From positions 47,899,559 to 47,963,558 of the forward strand of contig OY979718.1 in NCBI GenBank assembly GCA_963855995.1: a DNA stretch of 64,000 nucleotides, given 5' to 3'. Positions 36,267 through 47,124 of the stretch are shown piece after piece. The stretch is from Muricea muricata (taxonomy: Eukaryota; Cnidaria; Anthozoa; Malacalcyonacea; Plexauridae). A model generated the notes under the pieces. It saw only the letters and a program-made list of their open reading frames with translations. It made no database searches and was not told the origin of the DNA. How positions within the stretch are numbered: the stretch's first letter is position 1; each line of letters begins with the position of its first letter. A program made the translations under genes and the position numbers.

Positions 36267-39200
36267 TCAAAACTTCAATGGATTGGTTTCATTGAGATGT
36301 TGCACAATTAAATCGTCTATGTCATATTTGGTGGGAACATACATTTCGCCTGAGCATCCTTTGTGAACATGCAGAACATTAAAGTCTACAAGACTCTCGT
36401 AAGGACAGATATGTTTGTCGGGCCCTGACTGATGTCCAAGTTGTCGAACATGGTATGCTTGGTAGGTGTCACTGAAACAAAGTGTCTCAAACTGCGAACA
36501 TTCAAAGTAAATGAAGTCACTCACAATCCAAATTTGTGTAATGCTTGCAAAAATAGGCAACATTCTAGATTCATCGATGCCACACACAATTACACCTTCT
36601 TTGCAGAACTTTGTTCCATGGACTGTAACCCAGCTGCATTTATACACGTTCAGAAGGTGAACACCAGGCAATAATCCACAATTATCCAAATTGTGTCTGA
36701 AATTTCTTTTGGCAGACTCATCGGCCATAGTAATGACACCAAAATCTTTTTCTGATGAAAACAAGGGATGCGATGTACCACCTTCATTTGTATCACAAAA
36801 ACTGCTACATTCCTGCAACTGACACCGCTCAGCCAAAGATTTTGGCAAGTTTTTGAAATTCTGTATTCTTGCCAATTCCTTAAAGTAATTGTGTGCAGAT
36901 TCAAACACAAAACAGGAGTGCCTAACCAGTGGACCAAGTTGTTTAATCATCATAGGAAGATGGACCAAGTAATGTTGCTTGGGAGTAATATTGACATGTG
37001 GAAACAATTGCTTGAATTTACTTAAATGTTCTGCGATCAATAATTTGAGCAAATTGGTGGTCTCCAGACTAATAATGGGTGAAAAAACGATGTTCACAAT
37101 TTCTATGAGTTGTTTCAACAACAAATAGTGTTCATCATCATCTTCAACAAGGTCGCAAAGCATGAATGGCAATAAACGAAGAAACAATCTGGCTTGGGCA
37201 GCATTGTACTTCAGCTTGTATCTCTCCTCTCCCCGAAAAACTGTTTCCTTTAGTGGGCTTGGTTTAGTTGCAATTTCACTGTAGCCATACTGCAGGTTAA
37301 TGATTGCTGCATTTAATTGACTAAGGGTGAAGTCACCATGATCAATATAGTACAAGATCAGGTAACGTAGCTCGTACTGTACCACACCTTCTAGTAAAGT
37401 GTGCATTATGTCTTGAGCCAATTGAGTTGTCAAATCAAAGTTATCCAACTCACACAACAAACTTTCATGGTTGATACCATATGTCACTTTCAGGTCATTC
37501 TTGGTTGCATCATTTGGGGCATTTCTAATTTCTGCGCACTGCTGCTTGTGAGTAACTTTGGTCCGCAAAGTAAAATCATCTTCAAGGAATTTGTTTTGCA
37601 TAGCAAAAAATGTACAGTGACAGTGCCTACATTTTTGAAATGCAAACCCTACACCAACTTTGAAGCCACCCCACTCATGTTGACCTTCATTGTCTCCAGC
37701 ACAGCTCACAACTTTACCACACACGATTTTGATTTCACCGAGAACATTGAAGGGATGGCCACTTTCTAACATCTTAATGTCAGACAAGATTGGTTTGAGC
37801 ACAGCATTATAACCGTACTTCTTGACCAATTTTCCGTTTACTATGGCAAGCAATCTAACTGCACATCGCTTGGATCTCAATTTAGGGTTAAGGTTTCCCA
37901 AGGAATAGTAGAACATATCTACCTTATGCGTACCGGCATGACTGCCAAGAGGATTGCTGACTTCCACCATGTCATGAAAAATGATAATCTGTAGTGCATC
38001 TGGCTTGTCCTTGAACAATCGATCATTCTTGAACATCAGACCATCACATATGTCATAGAACACACCAGGTTCTGCACAGCGTGGATTTTTCAAAATATGT
38101 TTTGCAATTTTGTTATTTGAAAGTAGCTGTTGCAAACTTTCAAGAATGGGTATGTAAATGAAAGTCTCTTCTTTCTCAGTAAGCACCATCTTGTTTCCTT
38201 TCTTTTTTCTGCAAATTACTGATCCAAGAATCTATGGAATAAATGTAAATATTTATGTGCTGTAGTTTAGATATGAATTATATTAATCTTTCTGAAATGC
38301 ATTGTCATATACTACACCACCAAAGGAACTATATTTGAGATACATTTCATGACTTAACTTTTCAATTATCGATGTCCTATACATATGATGACACCAAATA
38401 AATCAAACAAAAGATAGAACAATGCATGAACAGAGAAAGGAAAAGATTCTTCATTAAATTTCCGGTAAATCATAATACCAATATGACTATGTCAGTTGAT
38501 TTTTTTTAACTGAGTACAGTATATACAGTTCAGTACCACCAGTACATAAGGAATATGGATATTGCAATATTGTACCTCTTCTCTGTAACCCACATAGTTA
38601 AGATTCTTTTTCATGTACTCTGTTTGAAGATAACTGGTCTCCAACCCAGCAAATGGATTCTGCACTTTTTCAAAAGCCTTTGCTATTTCTGTGGAAAAAT
38701 CTTCATTGCCATTTTGATTTTCCCAAGCACTAATCAAACTCTTTTCGGTAGCACTCAGAACATTCTTAATTAACATTGAAGTACATTCTTTGACATGGTC
38801 CATTGCAACCTATGAATATAGAAATTAAATTGCAGAAAAATGATGCCATAGCACTGACTCACTTCCTTCATTGGATTTATACAAACTGAGTAACTAATAA
38901 ACTAATAACTATGGCACAATGGACAACAAACCTGGGTTATCTTATTCCGTTCTTTTACTTTCAAGATATATAGAGCAGCAGTCTTCTGCAAATCAGGCAT
39001 GTCAATCTGTAAAAAAGTTATTGAGATTATTCTTTGTAAACTTTACAGTACATTTGCTGCTTAATTTTAATATTTAGTTTTAAATTTAGAAAAATCACAA
39101 AAAAATTAAGAGCACATATATAGAAATGCACCTATATACATTCCCTAATAATTACTGAGAATTGACAGGTTGTAATCGGTTATCAACCCCTTGTCGTCAA

Positions 39201-40026
39201 TGGGTCTTCTGTGGACAAATATTAATATCATCTGGCATAACAGTAGAGATCGAAAAGTCAAGACTGCAGGGACCATCAATCATAGGCACATTTCAGAATG
39301 GATAACTTTCGTGCAATCACATTTCGGAATCACATTTTGGAACCTTCCAGCCTTTCAGCCAATCATTCTGATTTTAAGATACTCTTTCTAGCTGTGGCAA
39401 TAGATTTTGTTCTTCTTGCCCAATTAAAACTCGGTGTATAAGGGGAATGGTTCAATGCTTGCCACTTTTTTGTGCAGATGCAGTCCCAGGCACTAAAAAT
39501 GTTTTTGACACCTGGGCATTACCCAGAGTAAAATACTACTTTTAACCCTTCGTCGGCAATGGGTCTCCTCAGGATGAGTTATAGTCATAAACCTCTCACT
39601 ACTGTTTACAGAAATAGTTGTTATTACCTCAACCTCTTCCTCAGCCTCTTGTATGAATGATTCAGCACTATCACTGTCAGAGTCAATGCCATAGGACATG
39701 GATTCAGGAATATCTTGGTCACTACCATTATCATGAATTTGATCATTTACATCTTCGTCCATATCTTCAGGAGGTTCAGAAGGGGGATCCAATATTTCTT
39801 CCAATCTTTTTTCATACTTTTCATTGTGTTTTCTTACCACGTGTTTGTAAAAAGAGTGATATCGTGTGAAAGTTGCTGGGCAATCATCCACTCCACATCG
39901 AACGAAAAAATTTGGATTGCTACTGTGCACCGAGTAATAATGGTTCATTAACGCTCTGAGTGTGAGTGCAACGAACGTGACACAGGCAAAACATTTCCAT
40001 GTTGGCCCTTGTGTTTGATTTTCCAT
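36267..40026 (-). CDS. CACTA-type transposase with N-terminal C2H2 fingers, four exons
   Basis: My spliced model is exon 1 at 39628-40026, exon 2 at 38932-39006, exon 3 at 38576-38809 and exon 4 at 36267-38201 (all minus, all phase 0, GT-AG introns). It gives 880 residues with no stop. Residues 12-34 (C12, C15, H29, H34) and 44-67 (C44, C49, H62, H67) form two C2H2 fingers, followed by an acidic stretch. Exon 4 holds the tnp2-like catalytic region. Counting from its internal ATG, candidate acidic residues are D73 in FHDMVEVSNPLG, D166 in CAGDNEGQHEWGGF, and D260 or E267 in QDIMHTLLEGV; a CRHCHC motif follows the second. Later motifs such as GPLVRHSCFVFESAHNYF are typical of animal CACTA-like transposases as I recall them. 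It diverges from the partner gene across a shared promoter. Splice sites are read by eye; the exon 4 acceptor (AG at 38202-38203) is chosen because it keeps the frame. Confidence 0.8.
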
Positions 40027-40402
40027 TTCTCAAGTTAAAACACTCTCGAAAGGGCTGCTCTCACTCACATTGAACGACGTTTCAGAATTCCTTAGATCGT
40101 CTAAAAAAAACTAAAAAAGTTCCTTAGATTTCCTTCGAAATTCTTAGTCCGAAGTCATAAAATTTCCTCGAAAATTTCCTTAGCAGATTTATTTCCTTAG
40201 TTTTTCTCCCAAGAAACGTGTAGATTTCCTTGTTTTAAGGAAATTTCCAATCAATCGCGAGACAAGGTTACATGATATCCCATGAGGCTGTTCGAAATTG
40301 GTATTTTGTATTCGAAAATTCGTTTAGGCCAACAGCACAAAGGCTTTTTTGAAGGTTTTTTAATTCAACTGGTTTCAACTAAACTTTATTAACGAATTTG
40401 AG
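40027..40402. promoter_or_regulatory. Shared divergent promoter region of the CACTA element
   Basis: This 376-bp gap separates the start codons of the two divergent genes. It is rich in repeats of TTCCTTAG in one orientation (about 40091, 40121, 40177 and 40195) and TTTCCTTGTTTTAAGGAAAT near 40226. These resemble, but are not identical to, the TTTCTTA-type units of the terminal arrays, so an element-encoded DNA-binding protein could bind both. No clear TATA box was identified. Confidence 0.5.
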
Positions 40403-43400
40403 ATGTCTACCAAATCAAACACGCTTTTGAAGCAGATACTTAACGCAGACAGAGAAATTGGCGAGCTGCTTGAAGGTAAGACTTCTTTTAACGCTATTTA
40501 TGTAAAATATAATTATGTGTATTAAACATGTGGGGAGCAATTCATTTACATACATTCAGAGTATAAAGTGACCAGCTTATTCAATGTTAGTTATTTAAAA
40601 GAGTTATCTAAGAGGACAATTTAAACGTAGTAGTGTCAGTACGTTATCAAAAATTGTTTATTACATTTTGGCAACGTTATGTGCCATGTGCCAGTGCCAT
40701 AAAATGGCGCCATTTGTGATATTTAAGATATTTGAATAGACCGCCGTATTAGCTTGGCAATACACAACTTTCTCAACAATCATTCACTGTTATTGTTACC
40801 ATAATTAATATCGATGAATTTATATAGATTCTGAAATCATTCTGGACGAGGATATAAAGGCCCTTTGTTATGAGTCACTGAAAGACATTTGTCCTGGGGG
40901 TGGCAAAAGGATTCTTCAGAGAGCTAAAGTATGGAAAATTATACAAGCATCTATAAATGTGAGTATTAATAGTATTAATAATGATACATAACATATTTAC
41001 TAACTTCATCATTTCAAAATCATCATATTGCAAAAAGAAAATGCTTAGAGAACAATTGGCAATGCTGTTGTATCACAGAGTTTGACCATAATCAATAATT
41101 GCATAATTTTGAATCATCTCAAGTTCTCTTGGGTTAATACAGTATTGAAAGGTCAATGTGTATGGAAATAAAATGATTGGCTGAAATACTAGTTCCTGTC
41201 TATTCTGTATTTAATAGGCTACTAGCAGCACAACAACAAGAAGTGCAAGTCCATCACCATCCTCTTCCTCAATGTGCCTTGACACTAGCAGTCCCTCAAA
41301 TGATTCGTTTACCAGTGAACCTGCATCTCCATCACCTGTATTGTCTAACATACCAACTATGAAACGTTCCACAAATAAGTTGCAATTGGAACGTCCTGAG
41401 TATACCATTTATGCAGATGCTGAAATTATCAGTGGAAGTAAAGCTGGGAGTATATCTACTGAAGTTAGACACCGACTTATAAGAGGAACAATGCACAACA
41501 TGATAGCTTCTTGTGCTCCATTTAATCGTCTTCCCTATGTCTCCGAGATAGAAGAAATGGCCAAATCTTTGGTAATAACTTACCCCTGCTTGAGAGATGC
41601 TGAGACTGGACATGTAAGCAATGTTTTTTTTTTCACATATTTTTTCTTTGATAACTGGGTTTGTTATACTTGAGAGGGGGTATTTTAGTGACAATTAATA
41701 AAACACTCGTTGAATCTTAATGCCACTATTTGTGATGCTTGAGTGTCCACTTCTTTCCTGTGAAATATTCTATATAGGTACATGTATGTTCAACCTTAAA
41801 GTGGCTTGGTAGTCAGAATTCATTAGAAATTTTATCATTCCACTATAAAATGTTTTTAGTGATTGCTTAAGTTTCATTTTAGTTCATTGCACAGTTGTAT
41901 ACCACTGTTCTCTGTGTTTAAAAAAGTGTTTCTTCAAACTGTGCCTGAACATACCATAGAAAACTTTTCCAATTATTAAGACAAACAGTAGAACTATGCA
42001 ATGGCCTAAACTAAGCTTTACATGTGCAGTATAAAAGACTCTATGGCGAAAGAAGTACAGTGTGCCATAATTTAGACTATCGAGCCACTTTAAACATGTG
42101 AATGAAACATGCACGATTTATGGCATAAAATTATGCTTAACAATAGCCAAACTAAAGACATATTTTAGTCTTTCTTTTAAAGGAAGTCTCATTTTTATAG
42201 TCTCATTTTTATATCATATTAACTTCTAATTTCAGGCTGTCCTTCTTAAGCAGTTGAAAAGGAGGTTGAGTAATGTACAGCCTGTTAAAAGCAAACAGGG
42301 TCCATGTCCAAAGAAGAGAAGGGCATCCAAAAAAACAGATACAAGTATTCTTTGTGATTCAGATATTTCTGACCAAACTGAGAACAGTAATTTTCCAATT
42401 CACCCTCCAGTACAAGGGGAACATTCACAAAATAATGGTAAGTTAAAATTACTCTACATGTAATGTAACAGTTTGTAGATTTGAGCCCTGCACTTTAATT
42501 TTTTTCTTGTTTATATAGAATCTGTTGATGATGACAAACAGGATGAACAGGACCCTGATCCATCAATAATGGAAAGGCATTTCAAGGCACTCCAAAAAGA
42601 AATGAACAAAACTTGTTCAAACTTAGAGGTGGTGAATGTCTACCTTGATAAACAATACCCCGCCAGACGCAGCTGGCTTTTATTGATCCCTGCAGAAGAT
42701 CGATGCCAGAAGTTGTTGGCCAAGTATCCTTGCTTTAAAGATCACTTGGAGGTAGTTTTTTGTAAATTGATCAAACTGCTGTAATCAAAATCAATTTCAT
42801 TCAAAACATTTAGGGTACAAATGAAGAAGTCATTAGCTGTCGATTTTTTGAAAGGATTTGTTTAACTTGTCTCAAGGGCGGATATTTATTTTTTTCACAC
42901 GAGGGGTGGAAAAATTTTATGTGGGCTAAACCTACTGTATCTTTGTATGTTTTTTCTAGGTTATAGAAGAAGCACGTAGAGTGTTGCAAGTTGAGAATAC
43001 TGGTCACAGTGTTTTTGGAAAGGAGTGCACCAAGAGACTTTTGGCAGAAATCGAGATGATGCTCTATTTTGGAATTCATAAAGGATTAAAACATCCTAAA
43101 AGCCCAAGATTAAGTAAGTTTAAAGTGCAGTTTAGCGGTACCTCCCTGTACTGCACATATGTCTAGACTATAATACTGGTACCTTTCTGTTATGGGTACG
43201 TCAGGTTCTGTCGTCTTATTTTTGTAAAAATATATCATGGACAGCTCTAATGTGGTCATTTCGATCTGTTCCTTCAATGAATATGCTTTGTTGACTGCAT
43301 AGCAATTGTTTGTTGGGTATGTACAGTTGCGGCAATTGAAGCGTTTCGAAAATATTTGACCAATCTATTTGCTCAAGTTTAGCAGTTCCTTCAATCAATT

Positions 43401-44790
43401 CCTCAAAATTTTGAGATTCACTGCATCCTGTTAATTAACCAATCAGAATGCTATTTTGTTATGGTGAGCATTCTGATTGGTCAATAAACAGGAAGTTGTG
43501 AACATTTTAATGAACTTTTTAAAATTTTAAGTAATCATGTGAATTGTATAATGCATACATATCTGCCATTGATTTATCGAGAAATTAATAATGTTCATAA
43601 GATTATTTGGAAAAGCTTTGATGTCGGTTATAATATGTATATGGTATACCTAATCAGAGTCATTTAATTTACCTTTACAGGTAGCAAGATTATTTATGTT
43701 TTGTCTAATCTGGGAGTTATTTTCCCTGGAAAGAAAACAATCAAAGCAAAAGTTGAACTTATCCATGAACTAAAGGTACTTGGTACTATATATTTAACAA
43801 TTAGATTACGAGCTCGAGATTTCTATGCAGTGATAGTTGATGAGAGCAAAGCCCGAATCAACTATCACCGCATAGAAATCGAGAGCGAGTAATCTAATAG
43901 CGCTTATGCGGGTTTTCCCTAAGGCTACTGTCTCACCACCAAGCCTCGCTTAGATGTGCAGAGAATGTATTGCGTCAATGTGAGGCTTGGTGGTAAGAAC
44001 AATAGGCTTAAGGAAAACCTGCATAAGTGCTATTGTTTTAGTAGAATCAGAGGTCAAACATGGAATATTCAACAAAAAATTTGATTTTTAAGCAATTTTT
44101 TTAAAAGAAATCTCTATAGGAAGGTGATTGTTTCGCTACTCGCTATCTATCGAGGAATAGATAGCGAGTAGAGTAACCAATCAAATTACAGCATTTGCAG
44201 TAGAATACTAGTATGATTCTACTAATATCTGTTAGAACTAAATTTGAGTGGTACACTCAGTAGCAAAGCCCGCCCGACAAATTGGTCATGCTATGCTAGT
44301 ATTTCTGTGTTTATAGACTGTAAAAGGAAACAATTTCCAACGAAATGCATGATGATAATGATTTAAATTTGACTAGCATAACTAAACTGTCAGGCTGGCT
44401 TCGTTACTGGGTACAGTTTAATTAAAGCTTTATATCTAGTTTGTTTAGATTGTAAAATTGCTCTATCTATTATAGAATTATGAAAATGCTACTCTTTGGT
44501 GTGCTAAACAGTCTGGTAACATACCAATAATGGTCATTGATGGGGAAATGGTCCATGTGACTGTGGGGAACAAGATGTTATTCAGCACTAGTATAGAGAA
44601 TATTGGGGAAGCAACCGTCGCATACCTGGCATCATTCTATTTACTTGACTTTGATTATCCAAAGTCATGTGAAGTTGGCTTATGTATTCTGCAACGAATC
44701 ACTTTTCAAGATGAGAACATACCGAAGGATATTACTGCATCATTTGAAAGTGCGTTAAGATCATTTAATTCTTTCAGCAAAAATGCATGA
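40403..44790 (+). CDS. CACTA-element partner gene, SAM-like protein, eight exons
   Basis: My model uses exons 40403-40475, 40828-40958, 41218-41613, 42236-42437, 42519-42751, 42960-43113, 43681-43775 and 44476-44790. It gives 532 residues with GT-AG introns and no stop. Residues 1-69 look like a small helical, SAM-like domain (ALCYESLKDICPGGGKRILQ). A serine/threonine-rich linker follows, then a block with YTIYADAEIISG and an STEVRHRLIRGTMHNM segment, then a basic stretch (PKKRRASKKTD, possible nuclear signal). The C-terminal half includes FYLLDFDYPKSCEVGLCIL, resembling fish and cnidarian proteins annotated as SAMD3-like. It is probably the second protein of the element, analogous in position to plant TnpA, which binds subterminal repeats. 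That role is inferred, not shown. Exon boundaries are by eye. MITEs occupy introns 3 and 7. Confidence 0.7.
41800..42089. mobile_element. TTAA-flanked MITE, copy 2 (inside intron 3 of the partner gene)
   Basis: The ends AGTGGCTTGGTAGTC and GACTATCGAGCCACT are flanked by TTAA at 41796-41799 and 42090-42093. It is a relative of the MITE at 13926-14319 in opposite orientation, sharing GACTATCGAGCCAC and the ACTTCTTTCGCCATAGA stretch. It lies between exons 3 and 4 and does not disturb the splice sites. Confidence 0.85.
43426..43491. repeat. Short hairpin in intron 6
   Basis: CCTGTTAATTAACCAATCAG at 43426 pairs with its near-complement ending TTGGTCAATAAACAGG at 43491. The loop is about 20 bases. 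It is probably a tiny fold-back repeat. Confidence 0.7.
43801..44176. repeat. Cluster of three hairpins in intron 7
   Basis: The first hairpin pairs 43801-43842 with 43858-43898 (core GATTTCTATGC-GTGATAGTT). The second pairs 43897-43926 with about 44005-44036 (core TTATGCGGGTTTTCC) and contains an inner ACCACCAAGCCTC hairpin. The third pairs TACTCGCTATCTAT near 44136 with its complement near 44160. All lie between exons 7 and 8, and all look like small fold-back MITEs. Confidence 0.75.
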
Positions 44791-44801
44791 AGTTACTCAT
44801 T

Positions 44802-44977
44802 AGTTATAAGAAAAAACATACTCTGAAAAACAACATCTTGTAAACTCAAGATATGATCTGTTAACAACAAGACAACAGTTTTATGGTGATATTTCGACTC
44901 TATTTTAAAGGCATTGTCAAACCAGAATAAACTGTTGAGTTTACAAGATGTTGTTTTTCGGAGTATGTTTTTTCTTA
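44802..44977. repeat. Hairpin inside the right CACTA array
   Basis: TTATAAGAAAAAACATACTC at 44802 pairs with a near-complement ending GAGTATGTTTTTTCTTA at 44977. The inner stem AACATCTTGTAAACTCAA matches TTGAGTTTACAAGATGTT. It starts just after the stop codon of the partner gene and may form part of its 3' end. Confidence 0.75.
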
Positions 44978-45184
44978 TATTTATTAAATTGTCTGCTGGT
45001 AAAGGTTTTTACTCATTAGTTATTTTGTGCTATTTCAACAAATTGAACTTGCATATACAATAGCATGTTGCTGTTATACTGTTTAACTTATACACCAGCT
45101 TCTCTATCGAAATATAATATTGTGATATACCTACTGTATTATAAATAAATTTTGGTTTTCTTTCTGTGCTATACTGTATGTTGT

Positions 45185-45624
45185 CATGTTTTATGCAAAA
45201 AAATATATTTGGAAAATATATATCTTGAGAAAATATTTCTTGAAATAAGAACTCCTTCAAGAAATATTTTCTTACAACAAGGAAATATTTCCTAAAAGGA
45301 AGAAATTATTTCTCAAAATAAGAAATGTTTATAGAAATTATTTCTTGAAAGAAGAAAATATTTCTAATTATTTCTCAAAACAAGAAATACTTATAGAAAT
45401 CATTTCTTGAAACAAGATAATATTTCTTAGAATAAGACATGCTTTAAGAAATGTTTTCTGAAAAAAAGAAAATATTACTTGTTTTAAGAAAATATTTCTT
45501 AAGAAAATTTCTTATCAAGAAAAAAATTCTTGCTATTCTCCCAATCCAAATTTTCTTGTTTTGAGAAAATATTTCTCAAAACAAGATTTTTTTTCTTAAA
45601 ATAAGAAAATAATTTTTTGCTGTG
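45185..45624. repeat. Right subterminal repeat array of the CACTA element
   Basis: About 440 bp of repeated AAGAAATATTTCTTGAAA-type units in both orientations lead into the terminal TTTTTTGCTGTG. The array is longer than its left counterpart and of the same sequence class. Confidence 0.8.
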
Positions 45625-46426
45625 TACCACTGCACCACTCGTTCATGAGCTGTAATACAGGTTCATTATTATACTTTTTGTTACTGTTAGAGTGGTTCGT
45701 TGAGATATTTCAGTTTGATTTTTTTTGTTTTCCCTACTAATGATGTGTTACTTTGTATAATGAAACATATTGCCAAAAAATGCTCGGATTCTATTTCGGC
45801 AGAGAATTGGTTGAGAGGAAAACATTTGATTGTGTTGCTTGTCGTATAAAGCAGCCGAAAACGAGTGGAAGTTCTTTGCTCAAATTTTGGCCAAAAATTT
45901 TGACAGAAAATTCGTTGAGGCTAATTACAAATGGCATGGATCCAATTTTTGTAGGAATCATTGGCCAAACAGTCCAAATTGAAATAATGGTAGAATAGGT
46001 AAATGTTTCCTCGGATAATCCTAAGCCTTGATCAAATGTGAATTACTGCTTACGAGAAATCAGTAACCGCACCAAAGTTTGCTTGAGACTTGAAATTGAA
46101 GTTATTTAATACTGAAAAATAATATTGAAAAAACCCAATAGTTTAGTGTAAACTAGTATATATCTTTTAAAAAGTATTTGCTATGTAGAAGATGTTTAGA
46201 GGTATTTTCTTTTTGTTTTTCATGCTTTTCAAACGCATGAAAATTCAGTTTTAGAATTGACTGTTTAAAAATTTGATTCCAGAATATCTATATAATTAAA
46301 ATAAAAGCTTTTATTAAGATTACACATGGATTTTTACAAGAAGAAAAAGTAATTATATTATTAAGCGTTCATTTGCACTGTTATTAGAATTTTTAAAATA
46401 ATCATAGCATGATGAATTAGAAAATT
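45625..46426. other. Intergenic, nothing recognised
   Basis: Flank of the CACTA-like element. An 81-codon frame at 45753-45998 has no recognisable domain. Confidence 0.45.
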
Positions 46427-47003
46427 TTAAATGTTTTGAATGGATGAATTCCATTCAGACAATTCAATGTCACTCCTCGATGGAGGTGTTTTCCTCAAGC
46501 TCCGACTGCCTCGGATGCAGAGGACTTGGGCTCGTAGTAGGGCGAAAGATAATTTTCGTTTAAGCCAACTCAGCACGATTGGCGATTCAAAATTTTTCTT
46601 TTGCAGCAAGCTTTTCTGCCAGAAAGGAGAGGAAATGCTGTGTTTCTCTTCCCCAGCCACTATAGGCGCTGAAGACAACCGGTGTGATGAAAGAGCCGTG
46701 CTCTACTTCGATGATCCGCTGGTTGTATTGTCGCTTCTTTTCCCATTCATTGGCGTTGAAGCAACTGTTCAGCGTTTGACGTCGATGTGTCGAGGCGCAA
46801 GGCTTAAAAACCCGGACATCTAAAAATACCTTTTTACATCTCTGCCAAAAGCCCCTAGCAGCTATGTCGACCCTGGCATCATCGCTAGAATTCGCACTGC
46901 GTGGAAGACCTTCGCCAGTTAGAGGGAAGAGAACAGGTTCCGTTGACACATCATAGGCAACCCCATTGATCGCAACTGCAAGTATGTCACGACTTTGATC
47001 CGG
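46427..47003 (-). pseudogene. C-terminal nuclease-like domain of a non-LTR retrotransposon (fragment)
   Basis: The minus-strand reading enters at 47003 and continues through the 46587-46949 frame, with motifs DARVDIAARGFWQRC, KVFLDVRVFKP, NEWEKKRQYNQRI and EHGSFITPVVFS. It then shifts frame near 46590 into RKLSFALLRAQVLCIRGSRS. This order matches a C-terminal domain found after the RT of certain cnidarian retroelements as I recall them. The spaced acidic residues (VDI and LDV) fit a PD-(D/E)XK-type nuclease fold. No RT part is present here, because a hAT-like end at 47004 cuts it off. The fragment is short and frameshifted, so it is dead. Confidence 0.55.
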
Positions 47004-47113
47004 CAGTGGCGGATCTAGCGTAAGTCAAAATAAATTACCAATGCTCATTCTAGGATATATTAACATTCTAAAATACCTTCAAAGCAAATTCATTGGTTAG
47101 ATTTTATTATTAA
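47004..47113. mobile_element. hAT-like element end, second copy
   Basis: This stretch, beginning CAGTGGCGGATCTAGCG, matches the left end of the element at 56656 almost base for base for about 105 bp. It interrupts the retroelement nuclease-like domain. Its right end is not visible before the large inverted repeat begins. Confidence 0.75.
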
Positions 47114-47124
47114 GTTATTAAGTT

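Larger units (their letters stand above)
32845..45624. mobile_element. CACTA/EnSpm-like DNA transposon, 12.8 kb with its nested insert
   Basis: The termini are CACAGCAAAAAA at 32845 and TTTTTTGCTGTG ending at 45624, flanked on both sides by TA. Inside each end is a dense array of short inverted AAGAAATATTTTCTT-type units (left 32857-32882 continuing at 35694-35890; right 45185-45600), the subterminal-repeat design of CACTA elements. Beyond the arrays each end has a hairpin built around ACATCTTGTA. The body carries two divergent spliced genes, a tnp2-type transposase (minus) and a SAM-like partner (plus), separated by a 376-bp shared promoter region. Subtracting the 2.8-kb Kolobok-like insert leaves about 10 kb, a usual CACTA length. 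Both genes reconstruct cleanly, so the copy may be young. Confidence 0.8.

Noticed and set aside
36432-37769. Plus-strand frames of 80-122 codons
   Set aside because: They are antisense shadows of the large minus-strand transposase exon.
32845-45624. Classification as a Polinton/Maverick or other large virus-like element
   Set aside because: No polymerase B, integrase, ATPase or capsid gene is present; the tnp2-like transposase and CACAG ends fit CACTA.
46440-46823. 127-codon plus-strand frame
   Set aside because: It is the shadow of the minus-strand retroelement nuclease-like domain, whose motifs are recognisable.
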